Positions 8,104 through 17,505 of a DNA stretch of 45,126 nt are shown one piece after another (position 1 is the stretch's first letter; each line of letters starts with the position of its first letter). Source of the DNA: Bacillota bacterium. GTDB taxonomy: Bacteria > Bacillota > Clostridia > Clostridiales > Clostridiaceae. The position numbers and the translations under genes were made by a program. The DNA lies in contig JAEXLD010000054.1 of NCBI GenBank assembly GCA_023445445.1, forward strand, positions 1-45,126, written 5' to 3'. The notes under the pieces are model-generated. The model worked only from the letters and a program-made list of their open reading frames with translations, was not told the origin of the DNA and searched no databases.

Positions 8104-8132
8104 TTGACATGGTCTTTTCCCATACCTATAAT
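8104..8132 (+). promoter_or_regulatory. Consensus sigma-A promoter of trpS
   Basis: TTGACA (8104-8109), a 17-bp spacer and TATAAT (8127-8132): a perfect match to the vegetative consensus at optimal spacing. The expected leader is only about 58 nt, too short for a T-box, so tRNA-sensing control is not supported here. Confidence 0.85.
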
Positions 8133-8196
8133 TAATATATAGTTAAAGGTTACGTTAGATAGTAATTAATGTGCACAAATGAAAGGAGTGCTTTAA

Positions 8197-9204
8197 TTGG
8201 AAAATAATATAGAGAAAAAGAAGGTTATTTTTAGTGGAATACAACCTTCTGGTCAATTAACTTTAGGAAATTACCTAGGGGCTATTAAAAACTGGGTTAA
8301 ACTACAAGATGAATTTGATTGTTATTTTTGTGTAGTTGATTTACATGCAATTACAGTTAGACAGGAACCAAAGGATTTAAGACAAAGAACTTTAGAAGTT
8401 CTTGCAATTTATATTGCTGCAGGTATTGATCCTAATAAGAATACTTTATTTATACAATCTCATGTACCAGCTCATAGTGAAGCTGCTTGGCTTTTAACTT
8501 GTAACTCTTACATGGGTGAATTAGGAAGAATGACTCAATATAAAGATAAATCTCAAAAATATGGTGACTCCATAGGGGCCGGACTATTTACTTATCCAGT
8601 TTTAATGGCAGCTGATATCCTTTTATATAACGCAGATTTAGTACCTGTTGGTCAAGATCAAAAGCAGCATTTAGAATTAGCTAGAGATATTGCAAATAGA
8701 TTTAATAATGTATATAGCCCAACCTTTAAGATTCCTGATCCATATATTCCAAAGATAGGTGCAAAGGTTATGAGCCTTCAAGAACCTACTAAGAAAATGT
8801 CTAAGTCAGATGATAATCCAAATGCTTATATATTAATTATGGATCCACCTGAAGTAATTAGAAAAAAGGTGTCTCGTGCTGTAACTGATAGCCTTGGAGT
8901 TATTAATTATACTGATGAGCAACCAGGAGTTAAAAACCTTTTAGATATTTTAATTGCAATTAATAAAACTACTGCTGAAGAGCTAGTTGAATATTATAAA
9001 GAAAAGGGCTATGCTGATTTAAAGAAGGATGTAGCTGATGCTATTATTTCTGAATTAGAGCCAATTCAAAATAAGGTTAACGAAATTCTTAAGGATAAGA
9101 AAGCTTTAGAGGAAATATATAAGCTAGGTGCTGAAAAGGCTGGCTATGCTTCAATGAAGACTCTAAGAAAAATGCAAAAGAAAATTGGATTAATTCCAAG
9201 ATAA
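8197..9204 (+). CDS. trpS: Tryptophanyl-tRNA synthetase
   Basis: A 335-residue class Ic aminoacyl-tRNA synthetase that charges tRNA-Trp. The N-terminal nucleotide-binding motif (IQPSGQLTLGNYLGA, with TLGN in place of HIGH) and the KMSKS loop (KKMSKSDDN, about residues 200-208) are both intact, and the length is normal for bacterial TrpRS. It starts with TTG at 8197, supported by AAAGGAG (8182-8188) and by the protein aligning from its first residues; no ATG is available nearby. It is monocistronic between a consensus promoter and a hairpin terminator. Confidence 0.97.
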   Translation: MENNIEKKKVIFSGIQPSGQLTLGNYLGAIKNWVKLQDEFDCYFCVVDLHAITVRQEPKDLRQRTLEVLAIYIAAGIDPNKNTLFIQSHVPAHSEAAWLLTCNSYMGELGRMTQYKDKSQKYGDSIGAGLFTYPVLMAADILLYNADLVPVGQDQKQHLELARDIANRFNNVYSPTFKIPDPYIPKIGAKVMSLQEPTKKMSKSDDNPNAYILIMDPPEVIRKKVSRAVTDSLGVINYTDEQPGVKNLLDILIAINKTTAEELVEYYKEKGYADLKKDVADAIISELEPIQNKVNEILKDKKALEEIYKLGAEKAGYASMKTLRKMQKKIGLIPR

Positions 9205-9212
9205 TAATTAAG

Positions 9213-9242
9213 GAACTCCTTTTAAAAGGAGTCTTTATTTTA
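9213..9242 (+). terminator. Rho-independent terminator of trpS
   Basis: ACTCCTTTTAAAAGGAGT (9215-9232) is perfectly self-complementary and is followed by CTTTATTTTA. It sits 10 bp after the trpS stop. Confidence 0.8.
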
Positions 9243-9276
9243 CTAAAATTTATATTAAGAAAATGAGGTTAAGTTT

Positions 9277-10485
9277 ATGAAAATATATAAGGCAATATTA
9301 AATATTCTTATTTTATTATTTATCGTTTTATATCCAATTTTGCCTAGTTACGGAACCATAAATTCTGATTTAATTTTGTACCTATTAGCTATTGTTCAGA
9401 TATCAGGATTTCTACTTTTTAAAGATGAAAGAAAAGATTTTATTAAAAACTTCTCATTATTAATAAAGGATAAAATTTTTATATCCTTATTTTTATTAAA
9501 TATAATTATGTATCTTTCTACTATAGTTGCAGAGGATAAAAGGATAGCTATAATTGGAAGCATAAGATTTTCTATGTATATATTCATTTACTATTCTACA
9601 GCCTATAAATTAGAAATTAAAAATAAATTAAATGTTATTATGACTGCTTTCTTAGGTGTTGCAACTCTTTCAGGAATTATTGGAATTATTCAATTAATAA
9701 ATTTAAAAATTTCTAATATCCAATTTAACGAAGAGCATAGAGTTGCATCATTTTTAGAAAATCCTAATAATCTTGGTGCATATTCAATTTTATCACTATT
9801 TATAATAGTATTATTGTTATTTAATGAAAAGAAGAAAGACAAAAAAATAATCCTTTTTCTTTCTATGTTCCTAATTGCTATTAATATTATTTTATCTCAA
9901 TCAAGAAATGCTATTTTAGCATTATTTTTTGGTGCTTTAGTATTAGCCATAATATATGATAAAAGAGTTCTAATTTTTTCTATTTTATTACCTATAATAA
10001 TGTTTATTATTCCTCAAAGTCGCTATAGAATACTAAGCATTTTAGACCCTGAGCAAAATAGTAGCCGATTTAAAATATGGAAAACTGCTGAACTTATAAT
10101 TAAAGATAATCCCTTATTTGGAGTAGGATATGATAACTTTGCTGTAAAGTATCCAAATTATGTATATCACAATCCTGATTTGATGGTTCATGGAAGTTAT
10201 GTAGCTCAACATCCTCATAATATCTTTTTAAAATTTCAAAGTGAATTAGGGATAATAGGAACAATTTTCTTTATTTTATTTATTCTATTAACTATCTTTA
10301 CATTATATAAATATATTAAATCAAATAAGGATTACAAAACAAAGTCAGTATTAACAGGAATAATAATTTCATTTATAACTTTTCAATTTATGAATTTAAT
10401 AGATTGTTATTATTCTTCTCTAAAAGTTATTATAACTATGATTGTAATACTATCTATATCAACGTTTATTACTAAAAAAAATTAA
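9277..10485 (+). CDS. O-antigen ligase/polymerase family membrane protein
   Basis: A 402-residue protein with about ten to twelve membrane helices and a large extracytoplasmic loop near residues 260-325. The loop carries the Wzy_C/WaaL-type pattern NPLFGVGYDNFAVKYPNY and then QHPHNIFLKFQSELG. Such proteins join or polymerise undecaprenyl-linked glycans on the outside of the membrane. It stands alone, between the trpS terminator and a bidirectional terminator shared with galU. A second family member lies at 23085-24518 inside the main glycan locus, so this one may ligate a different glycan, such as a teichoic or teichuronic-type polymer or glycoprotein glycan. Confidence 0.75.
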   Translation: MKIYKAILNILILLFIVLYPILPSYGTINSDLILYLLAIVQISGFLLFKDERKDFIKNFSLLIKDKIFISLFLLNIIMYLSTIVAEDKRIAIIGSIRFSMYIFIYYSTAYKLEIKNKLNVIMTAFLGVATLSGIIGIIQLINLKISNIQFNEEHRVASFLENPNNLGAYSILSLFIIVLLLFNEKKKDKKIILFLSMFLIAINIILSQSRNAILALFFGALVLAIIYDKRVLIFSILLPIIMFIIPQSRYRILSILDPEQNSSRFKIWKTAELIIKDNPLFGVGYDNFAVKYPNYVYHNPDLMVHGSYVAQHPHNIFLKFQSELGIIGTIFFILFILLTIFTLYKYIKSNKDYKTKSVLTGIIISFITFQFMNLIDCYYSSLKVIITMIVILSISTFITKKN

Positions 10486-10486
10486 C

Positions 10487-10523
10487 AAAGAGCTATACGA
10501 TAAAATTTATCGTATAGCTCTTT
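10487..10523. terminator. Bidirectional terminator between ligase gene and galU
   Basis: A long inverted repeat, AAAGAGCTATACGATA against TATCGTATAGCTCTTT, lies directly between the two convergent stop codons. An A-tract on one side and a T-tract on the other allow it to serve both genes. Confidence 0.85.
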
Positions 10524-10526
10524 ATA

Positions 10527-11399
10527 TTACTTAACTTTCCAATCTCTATTGGTTAAATATTCAATAAATGGTCCTCTTAATTCATCTCTCTTTAATGCAA
10601 ATTCTACAGTTGCTTGTAGGAAACCTAATTTATCCCCTACATCATATCTTCTTCCTTCAAAATTATATGCATACATAGCTTCATTTTCTATTAAAGTTTG
10701 TAATGCATCAGTAAGTTGGATCTCTCCGCCCTTACCTGGCTCTGTATTTTGCAATATTTCAAATATTTGAGGTGTTATTATATATCTACCTAATATAGCA
10801 ACATTGCTTGGTGCCTCTTCAACAGCTGGCTTTTCAACTAATTTTTTAACCTTATAAACTCTATCTTCAATATGAATTCCATCTACTATTCCATATTTGT
10901 TTACCTCTTCATGCTTAACTGTTTGAACTCCTAATATTGTTGTCTTATATTCCTTGTAACAATCCATTAATTGCTTAAGAGAAGGCACATCTGAATCAAC
11001 AACATCATCTCCAAGTAAAACTGCAAAAGGTTCATTTCCAACAAAAGCTCTTGCACATAGTATAGCATGGCCTAATCCCTTTGGTTCCTTTTGTCTTATA
11101 TAATGGATATCAACCATATCTGATATATTTCTTACCATTTCTAAGAGATCATCCTTATGATTCTTTTCAAGTTCCATTTCAAGTTCTACCGATTTATCAA
11201 AATGATCTTCTATACATTTTTTATTTCTTCCTGTAATTATTAATATTTCTTCAATTCCTGAAGCCACAGCTTCTTCAATAATATATTGAATCGTAGGCTT
11301 ATCAACTATAGGTAACATTTCCTTTGGTTGTGCCTTTGTTGCTGGTAAAAATCTAGTACCAAGACCTGCTGCTGGTATAATGGCTTTTCTGACTTTCAT
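10527..11399 (-). CDS. galU: UTP-glucose-1-phosphate uridylyltransferase
   Basis: A 290-residue nucleotidyltransferase that makes UDP-glucose from UTP and glucose-1-phosphate in the cytoplasm, supplying glycan and glycolipid synthesis. It has the signature IPAAGLGTRFLPATKAQPKE with the catalytic Lys region, DKPTIQYIIEEA, and VEKP in the sugar-binding half; the length is typical of GalU. It is separated from the LpxD-like gene upstream by a terminator and from the convergent ligase gene by a shared terminator, so it is a single-gene unit. Confidence 0.95.
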   Translation of the reverse strand: MKVRKAIIPAAGLGTRFLPATKAQPKEMLPIVDKPTIQYIIEEAVASGIEEILIITGRNKKCIEDHFDKSVELEMELEKNHKDDLLEMVRNISDMVDIHYIRQKEPKGLGHAILCARAFVGNEPFAVLLGDDVVDSDVPSLKQLMDCYKEYKTTILGVQTVKHEEVNKYGIVDGIHIEDRVYKVKKLVEKPAVEEAPSNVAILGRYIITPQIFEILQNTEPGKGGEIQLTDALQTLIENEAMYAYNFEGRRYDVGDKLGFLQATVEFALKRDELRGPFIEYLTNRDWKVK

Positions 11400-11460
11400 A
11401 TCTATCCCTCACATCTATACATCTATATTTTTTACATAATATAACATATCTATATTATCA

Positions 11461-11508
11461 TATTAAAATAAATAGTTCAATTTACCTAAAGGTTAATTGA
11501 ACTATTTT
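11461..11508 (-). terminator. Terminator after the LpxD-like gene
   Basis: A 16-pair stem with one mismatch (11471-11486 with 11491-11506, loop TAAA). On the minus strand it is followed by a T-rich tract (TATTTTAATA). It ends the leftward two-gene unit starting at 13463. Confidence 0.75.
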
Positions 11509-11527
11509 ATAAGTTTTCAACATTTAT

Positions 11528-12418
11528 CTATCTAATTCTTTTTATAAATTTAATAAACTTTTCATGATTTATTGCAAAGTTTCCAGACACCTTATCCATA
11601 TCATTTAAATTCTTAGTTACAACTGAACCTAGACTTATACTAACATTATTACCTAATATAAGCCCATTAGATATAGTTGCACCTAATCCTACCCAAGAAT
11701 CATCACCTAATACTGTTCTTCCTCCAAAGGTAGATCTTGAGGCAATTAAACATCTATTACCTATTTTTACTCCATGCTCTATATGCACTAAATTATCAAG
11801 CTTAGAATAATCACCTATAATTGTATTATCCCAAGTGTATAACGCCTTATCTATACAGGAATTATATTGGATTTCCACATTGTTACCTATAATTACACCG
11901 CCACAATGGTTAACATTCATTATTATTCCATCAGTTCTCTTATATTCAAAGCCTTCCCCGCCTATAATAACCCCGGATCTTATAATAGAATTATCCCCAA
12001 TCACAGTGTTTTCTCTAATTACAACAAACTCTTCTATAGTTACATTATTACCTATTATTACGTTATTATCACTTATTGATGATAGTTTACTTATTTTACA
12101 TCCATCACCTATAGAGGATTTAAATTCTTTTCTTCTATATCCTTCTTTACTAGATAATAAATTATGCAGCTTAAAATAATCTGCCCTTGGGTTCTTAGAA
12201 ATTATTATTCCATATTTATCCCTAAGTTTTAAACCTAATTCCTCTGTTGTAATTAATGCGGATATATTATTACTTAATCCACTAATATACTTTTCACTTT
12301 CAATAAAGGTAAGGATTTTTTCATCACACTCTGCAATTGCAAGTCCTAAATATGTAAATTCACCTTCTTTTAGTAAAGTAAGCCCATCTTTTAAATTAAC
12401 AACTTCACTTAATAACAT
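11528..12418 (-). CDS. LpxD-like hexapeptide-repeat N-acyltransferase
   Basis: A 296-residue protein with the full layout of LpxD (UDP-acylglucosamine N-acyltransferase). An N-terminal alpha/beta domain of about 100 residues ends in the nPRADYFKLHNLL-type stretch and is followed by a left-handed beta helix of many hexapeptide repeats (about 105-275). A GGEGFEYKR loop and a His in HIEHGVKIG match the position of the catalytic His in LpxD. A monoderm Clostridium has no lipid A, so the substrate is probably a nucleotide-linked amino sugar of a surface glycan. It is 22 bp downstream of a GT2 gene. It could be the missing acetyltransferase of the nonulosonate pathway, but that is only a guess. Confidence 0.7.
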   Translation of the reverse strand: MLLSEVVNLKDGLTLLKEGEFTYLGLAIAECDEKILTFIESEKYISGLSNNISALITTEELGLKLRDKYGIIISKNPRADYFKLHNLLSSKEGYRRKEFKSSIGDGCKISKLSSISDNNVIIGNNVTIEEFVVIRENTVIGDNSIIRSGVIIGGEGFEYKRTDGIIMNVNHCGGVIIGNNVEIQYNSCIDKALYTWDNTIIGDYSKLDNLVHIEHGVKIGNRCLIASRSTFGGRTVLGDDSWVGLGATISNGLILGNNVSISLGSVVTKNLNDMDKVSGNFAINHEKFIKFIKRIR

Positions 12419-12440
12419 ATATTCTCTCCTATCCCTATAT

Positions 12441-13463
12441 TTATCTGGAAATTTCCTTATTCTTTTCTTCTATTCTTTTACTTTTTAAAATATAGAAATT
12501 AATTAAACCTAATATAAATCCAATTCCATATGAAATATGTAATATTGGAAATGTTATAAATAAGTATGGAAAATGTTTGAAACTTCTCTTCTTACTTATT
12601 TTAAAACTAAAGCTACCATCTAAAATTAAATATAATAATATTGTTAGTAAATATCCTATTCTAATAAAGTTTGAAAAGAAGCTTGCTATTCCGCCTAATA
12701 ATAGGAATAAGACAAACATAAGTGGAATTAAATGCCTAATAGATGCAGGCTTCTTATGCTTTTGTATTACTCTTACCTTCCAGAATCCATATTGATAGTA
12801 TTGTCTCCATAATTTTTTAAAATCACCTCTACTATAATATGTTGATTTTATTTTAGGATTTAATAATATCTTCTTCCCACTTTTTTGAACTCTAAAATTC
12901 AATTCATCATCTTGATTTCTAACTAGTTCTTCATCAAATAATCCTATATCTATAATAAACTTTCTATCATAGGCTCCAAAACCTACTGTATCAACAAAGG
13001 CTTCTTTTTCAGCATATCTAAATAAAGCATTTCCTACCCCAAATGGACAACTCATAGCTTCTGCTATAGCTTCACCCTTAATACTATCATTTATAGTAGT
13101 TATTACACCACCAGCACAGCCTACTTCATCATTTTCTAACGCTAATACATTTTCCTTTATAAAATCTTTATCAGCATAAGCATGAGCTCCAAATATAATA
13201 ATTATATCTGATTTACTTTTTCTAATACCAAGATTCATACCTGCAGGTGCTGAAAACTTTTCATTATCTATCAAAACAATATTCTTATTCTTAACTGACA
13301 TCTCTTTTATTATGTCTCTAGTATTATCTGTTGACATCCCATCAGCTATTATTATTTCTATTAAATCTTGTGGATAACTTTGATTCAAAAAAGATTCGAT
13401 ACATTCTTTAATATATTTTTCCTCATTTCTACAAGGAATAATAATTGAAACTGTTTTTTTCAC
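12441..13463 (-). CDS. Family 2 glycosyltransferase, ExoA-like
   Basis: A 340-residue GT-A fold enzyme. The N-terminal part has SIIIPCRNEEKYIKECIES, the nucleotide-binding IIIADGMSTDNT and an acceptor region (VRNQDDELNFRVQKSGKK) typical of GT2. Two to three membrane helices (about 245-330) anchor the C-terminus, as in succinoglycan ExoA-type transferases. It is the first gene of a two-gene unit with the LpxD-like acyltransferase, which suggests that it adds an acylated amino sugar to a lipid-linked intermediate. Donor and acceptor are not deducible. Confidence 0.8.
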   Translation of the reverse strand: MKKTVSIIIPCRNEEKYIKECIESFLNQSYPQDLIEIIIADGMSTDNTRDIIKEMSVKNKNIVLIDNEKFSAPAGMNLGIRKSKSDIIIIFGAHAYADKDFIKENVLALENDEVGCAGGVITTINDSIKGEAIAEAMSCPFGVGNALFRYAEKEAFVDTVGFGAYDRKFIIDIGLFDEELVRNQDDELNFRVQKSGKKILLNPKIKSTYYSRGDFKKLWRQYYQYGFWKVRVIQKHKKPASIRHLIPLMFVLFLLLGGIASFFSNFIRIGYLLTILLYLILDGSFSFKISKKRSFKHFPYLFITFPILHISYGIGFILGLINFYILKSKRIEEKNKEISR

Positions 13464-13641
13464 AATTGCAACTCCTATCTATACTATGTCTTTAAAAGTT
13501 AAATCTATTTATTAATTATATCATACAGAATAAATTAGACAATAAATTAGAATATACATCTTTTATTTAATAATGATTTAACCAATTCCCCATTGAAGGA
13601 TTTCTATCATTATGTTAATATATTTTAGTATTATTTAATAT

Positions 13642-13670
13642 TTGCACAAAAATTAACTAGATTTTTTACT
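13642..13670 (+). promoter_or_regulatory. Possible brnQ promoter
   Basis: TTGCAC (13642-13647), a 17-bp spacer and TTTACT (13665-13670), 38 bp before the brnQ ATG. The -10 is weak (4 of 6). The rest of the 245-bp divergent gap from 13464 holds only AT-rich sequence and a 12-bp-period direct repeat (AATAAATTAGA at 13529 and 13541). No T-box or clear CodY box was seen. Confidence 0.4.
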
Positions 13671-13708
13671 GATTAATAAACAAATTTGTAAATTACGGAG
13701 GAAAAAAT

Positions 13709-14986
13709 ATGAAAAAAAGCACAAAAGATTCTATTGTAGTAGGATTCGCACTATTTTCAATGTTCTTTGGAGCTGGTAACTTAATATTCCCTGCATTCTT
13801 AGGAAATACAATAGGAGATCAATACCTTTTAGGTATTATCGGATTCATCTTAACCGGAGTAGGACTACCCCTTTTAGCAATAATAGCTTGCTCAAAAGGA
13901 GATGGAAGCTTTAAGTCTATTGCAAATAAAGTAAGTCCAAAGTTTGCTGTTATCTTCACTGCTATATTATTTATAGCTATTGGACCTATGCTTGCAATTC
14001 CTAGAACTGCAGCTACTACTTTTGAATTAACAATAAACCCATTTTTCAGTGGTATATCTCCTTTTATTGCAATGACTATATATTTCCTAATTAATTTATA
14101 TTTTGTTTTAGGAAAAACTTCTATAATTGATACTATTGGAAAATATTTAACACCTTCATTAATGATAATACTATTTATTTTAATAGTTAAGGGATTAGTT
14201 ATGCCTATAGGTAATGTTGTTGAAACTAATGTTATTAATGTTTTACCTAATTCTTTATTAGAAGGGTATCAAACCATGGATGCTATAGCTGCCCTTTTAT
14301 TTGCAGGAATGATAACAAGCTCTTTAAAATCTAAGGGCTATAAAGATAAAGAAATGCCTACAATGATTATTAAATCAAGTCTAGTTGCTATATTAGGACT
14401 TGCTTTTGTTTATGGTGGATTAACTTACATAGGAGCACAAACCGTTGGAATAGCTTCACATGAAATAAGTAAAACTGGTTTATTAATATTAATTTCTAAA
14501 AATATTTTAGGAAATATTGGCCCAGTTATTATAGGAATAGCAATGGGACTAGCTTGCTTAACTACTTCTATAGGTCTAATAACTTCAGGTGCAAATTTCT
14601 TTGAAAGAATATCAAAGGGTAAACTATCCTTTAAACTTAATGCAATATTAATTTCAATTGTAAGCTTAGGAATTGCAACCCTTGGAGTTGATAATATAGT
14701 AGTTTTATCCGTTCCAATTTTAAATATTCTTTACCCTGTTTCAATTACCCTTATTGGAACTACACTGTTATCTAAATATATTAACAACAATAAAGCAGTT
14801 AAGGTTGGTGTTTATACATCATTAGTATTTGGTATTTTATCTGCTATTCCTGGAATAAACTTAAACTTTATTCCCCTAGCTGAATTTGGCTTTGCTTGGT
14901 TTATTCCAACTGTACTTGCTATAGTACTTAGCTATATTATATTTACAATTATAGATAACCAAGACCAAGAACCAGAGTTTGAGTAA
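13709..14986 (+). CDS. brnQ: Branched-chain amino acid carrier, BrnQ/LIVCS family
   Basis: A 425-residue membrane protein with about twelve helices. It has the LIVCS-family N-terminus FSMFFGAGNLIFPAFLG and a PRTAATTFE motif near residue 100. It imports leucine, isoleucine and valine by cation symport. The start is supported by GGAGG 9 nt upstream of the ATG. It is a single gene, divergent from the GT2 gene and convergent with the ABC permease ending at 15606. The hairpin-rich element begins immediately after its stop, and no separate terminator was seen. Confidence 0.93.
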   Translation: MKKSTKDSIVVGFALFSMFFGAGNLIFPAFLGNTIGDQYLLGIIGFILTGVGLPLLAIIACSKGDGSFKSIANKVSPKFAVIFTAILFIAIGPMLAIPRTAATTFELTINPFFSGISPFIAMTIYFLINLYFVLGKTSIIDTIGKYLTPSLMIILFILIVKGLVMPIGNVVETNVINVLPNSLLEGYQTMDAIAALLFAGMITSSLKSKGYKDKEMPTMIIKSSLVAILGLAFVYGGLTYIGAQTVGIASHEISKTGLLILISKNILGNIGPVIIGIAMGLACLTTSIGLITSGANFFERISKGKLSFKLNAILISIVSLGIATLGVDNIVVLSVPILNILYPVSITLIGTTLLSKYINNNKAVKVGVYTSLVFGILSAIPGINLNFIPLAEFGFAWFIPTVLAIVLSYIIFTIIDNQDQEPEFE

Positions 14987-15605
14987 AAAGTAATAGATAA
15001 TAGAGAATAGATAATAGTGAAGAGTGAAGAGTTAAGAGAGAATAGTGAACAGATAATAGCGAATAGTGAAGAGTGGAAACTTGTATAATAAAAGTGTACA
15101 TTAATAATAGTTAATTGTAATTATTATAATGTATATCTTATCCAGAAGTTTGAGTAAAAGTTTAAATTATATATTATATATTGACTCCTATATTAATATT
15201 TAGATTACTATTCTAACTTAAATTTACATATAGAGAACCAAAGTGGCTGTGGCACAATGTAAAATGAATAATGAAAAATGTAAAATTAAAGAAGAAACTC
15301 CCTTAGGAGTTTCTAAAATATATATCTTTTTAGTAATTCCTTTGGAATTATATCAATAATTCTACATTTTTAATTTAGGAGCTGCGATAGCTCCTTTAAT
15401 ATTATTTATATTTATTAATATTCCTTAGAACCTTAACATAAAGTTCTAAGGAAAACTAGGAATTCCTTAATTAACACATTTAAGCTTGTCCTTAAGTTTA
15501 TTTGATGTGGTCTTATACCTTACTTCTTACTATTAGTTAACTATTACTTTCCTGATTATCTATTACTTACTGCTTATCTATTACTTCTTACCTCTTAGTT
15601 CTTAC
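14987..15605. repeat. Composite hairpin-rich MITE-like element
   Basis: A 619-bp noncoding block that fills the space exactly between two convergent stop codons. The outer arms are short-period GATAATAG/GTGAAGA-type repeats on the left (14988-15075) and their inverse TATCTATTACTT-type repeats on the right (about 15517-15603). An inner unit (15257-15375) has AATGTAAAATGAATAATG-like sequence on the left and TTCTACATTTTT on the right, related to the ends of the element at 7796-8102. Perfect hairpins lie at 15293-15314, 15334-15350, 15377-15395 and 15421-15453. No open frame is present. It may be one element inserted in another, and the hairpins could also terminate both flanking genes. Confidence 0.5.
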
Positions 15606-16628
15606 TTAATAATATACATCCTTCTTCACTTTTTTAAAGTTTCTTAATATATAATATGTGGCTATACTTAATGAAATTATTATTATCACCTTTAAAAGTG
15701 CCAGTTCATAAACTCCTAAGGTATTTTTAAAATATATTTCATCTACTATAGCACTTATATATGGCGCACTTAATACTCCCCCTAAGGTTAGTAAAATAAA
15801 ATTTGCTATTTTCTTTGGAAAACTTAGAATTATTCCTTCATTCATATTTTCCACTAGCATTTTATTTGTTAATATTTTAGAGATAAAAATTAGTATAATT
15901 CCTATAATTATAAATATCATTGATGTGCATATAACCTGTAAAGATGTTACAGTATTACCTATACTAATACCACCTATATACTCAAATAATCCATTATAAA
16001 CATATCTTAGACCTCTCCATTCACCATAAGAATAATAACTAAGTAATGAATCAAAGTTAACTAATAAGAAAATTAAATATATAAGAGAAACAACCCCTGC
16101 TACAATTAAATAATATAGGTTGGAAAAAATACTATCTAATACTGCTACAACTCCTATAATTATAGTTGATAAGCTAATTATTCTTATAACATCTAATACC
16201 ACAATTTTATAAAAATCATCTATATATATTAAAATATACTGATACTGAATATAATTCTTAATAATTATAGATAGATACATTCCAATAAAAATTAAAATTG
16301 AAGTTACCATTATAGAAAGTTCTCTTTTTCTAATATCTAATCTTGAAAATGGTCCTGCTAAAAAGGTAGACCACTTTTTCCTTTTAAAAATCCCAACTGT
16401 TATCATATATACAATTCCAATATAAACAATTAATAAAAGTACCCCACCTTCAGAAAAAATAAACTTACTATTTATTTGATTATACAAATGCCTACTTATT
16501 TGTAAGCTAAAGTACTCATTACTTAATAATAAAAGCAAAATAAATGTTGATATATAAACCATACATAAGGGAAGAAAGATATTAGCATCTCCTTGATAAA
16601 ATAAATTGTTATTTAAATACTTCTTCAT
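15606..16628 (-). CDS. ABC transporter permease, YtrC/D-like
   Basis: A 340-residue membrane protein with about eight hydrophobic segments and a long first extracytoplasmic loop. It overlaps the 3' end of the ATPase gene by 20 nt and is the last gene of the GntR-ABC unit. The genetic context (YtrA-type regulator plus a single ATPase) is that of bacterial efflux-type ABC systems linked to cell-envelope stress. The permease itself is not a close match to any named protein that I can recognise; the substrate is unknown. Confidence 0.7.
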   Translation of the reverse strand: MKKYLNNNLFYQGDANIFLPLCMVYISTFILLLLLSNEYFSLQISRHLYNQINSKFIFSEGGVLLLIVYIGIVYMITVGIFKRKKWSTFLAGPFSRLDIRKRELSIMVTSILIFIGMYLSIIIKNYIQYQYILIYIDDFYKIVVLDVIRIISLSTIIIGVVAVLDSIFSNLYYLIVAGVVSLIYLIFLLVNFDSLLSYYSYGEWRGLRYVYNGLFEYIGGISIGNTVTSLQVICTSMIFIIIGIILIFISKILTNKMLVENMNEGIILSFPKKIANFILLTLGGVLSAPYISAIVDEIYFKNTLGVYELALLKVIIIISLSIATYYILRNFKKVKKDVYY

Positions 16629-17505
16629 TGCTAACCTTCCCTTCTATCCTATTTATAAACACCTCTTCTAAGCTTAAATCTATTTCTTCTATAAATAAAG
16701 GATTAAACTTCTTAACATAATCTATAAACTTAGTTTCATTATCTTCTATTACTATTGTAAAGACTCTTCCAACTTGAGAAATATTAAATATTCCCGGGAA
16801 ATATAAGTCTTCTTCATATACAGGCATATCAAAGGCAATTTGTATCTTCTTAATATTCTTCTTTATATTATCTAATGTATTATGATACTCAACCTTTCCT
16901 TCATTTAATATTAGTACATCATCACAAACTCTTTCTAGCTCTGTTAAGTTATGGGAACTAATAATAACAGATTTATCACCACTTGACACTTCCTCCATTA
17001 TTATCTTTAGCACCTTTTCCTTTAATATGGGATCTAGACCTGAAGTAGGTTCATCTAAAACTAATAATTCAGCCTTTAAAGAAAAAGCTATCATTAAATT
17101 TACCCTCATCTTCATACCCTTAGATAATTGTAAAAACCTTTTATTAAGAGGAATCTTAAATATCTTATTTATACTATAAAATCTTTCTTCATTAAAATCA
17201 GGATATAAACCCTTATAAAATTTAATTATTTCTCTTAATGTAATTAAATAAAAACTACTATGTTCGTCTGGCACAAATGCTATTTTCCTCTTAACATTTG
17301 GATTATCATATATTTCTTCACCATCATAAAGTGCTATTCCTGATGTTCCTTTATAAATTCCAACAATACCTTTTATTAAAGAAGTTTTACCTACTCCACT
17401 AGGCCCTACTATCCCTAATACCTTTCCTCTATCTAAAGAAAAATTTATATTGTCTAATATATTAAACTCTCCATAACTAAAAGAGTAATCTTTTAACTCC
17501 AGCAT
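16609..17505 (-). CDS. ABC transporter ATP-binding protein
   Basis: A 298-residue ATPase with Walker A GPSGVGKTS (about 34-42), the variant signature LSKGMKMRVNLMIAFS, Walker B LLVLDEPTSGLD and the switch His in ISSHNL. The C-terminal 80 residues form the extra domain seen in export-type ATPases (CcmA/YtrB-like). Its ATG overlaps the stop of the gntR gene (TAATG), with GGGGGG upstream as ribosome site, so translation of regulator and ATPase is coupled. It powers the adjacent permease. Confidence 0.85.
   Translation of the reverse strand: MLELKDYSFSYGEFNILDNINFSLDRGKVLGIVGPSGVGKTSLIKGIVGIYKGTSGIALYDGEEIYDNPNVKRKIAFVPDEHSSFYLITLREIIKFYKGLYPDFNEERFYSINKIFKIPLNKRFLQLSKGMKMRVNLMIAFSLKAELLVLDEPTSGLDPILKEKVLKIIMEEVSSGDKSVIISSHNLTELERVCDDVLILNEGKVEYHNTLDNIKKNIKKIQIAFDMPVYEEDLYFPGIFNISQVGRVFTIVIEDNETKFIDYVKKFNPLFIEEIDLSLEEVFINRIEGKVSNEEVFK

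Noticed and set aside
8133..8196. T-box leader for trpS
   Set aside because: The leader from the consensus promoter is only about 58 nt and has no T-box sequence or antiterminator stem.
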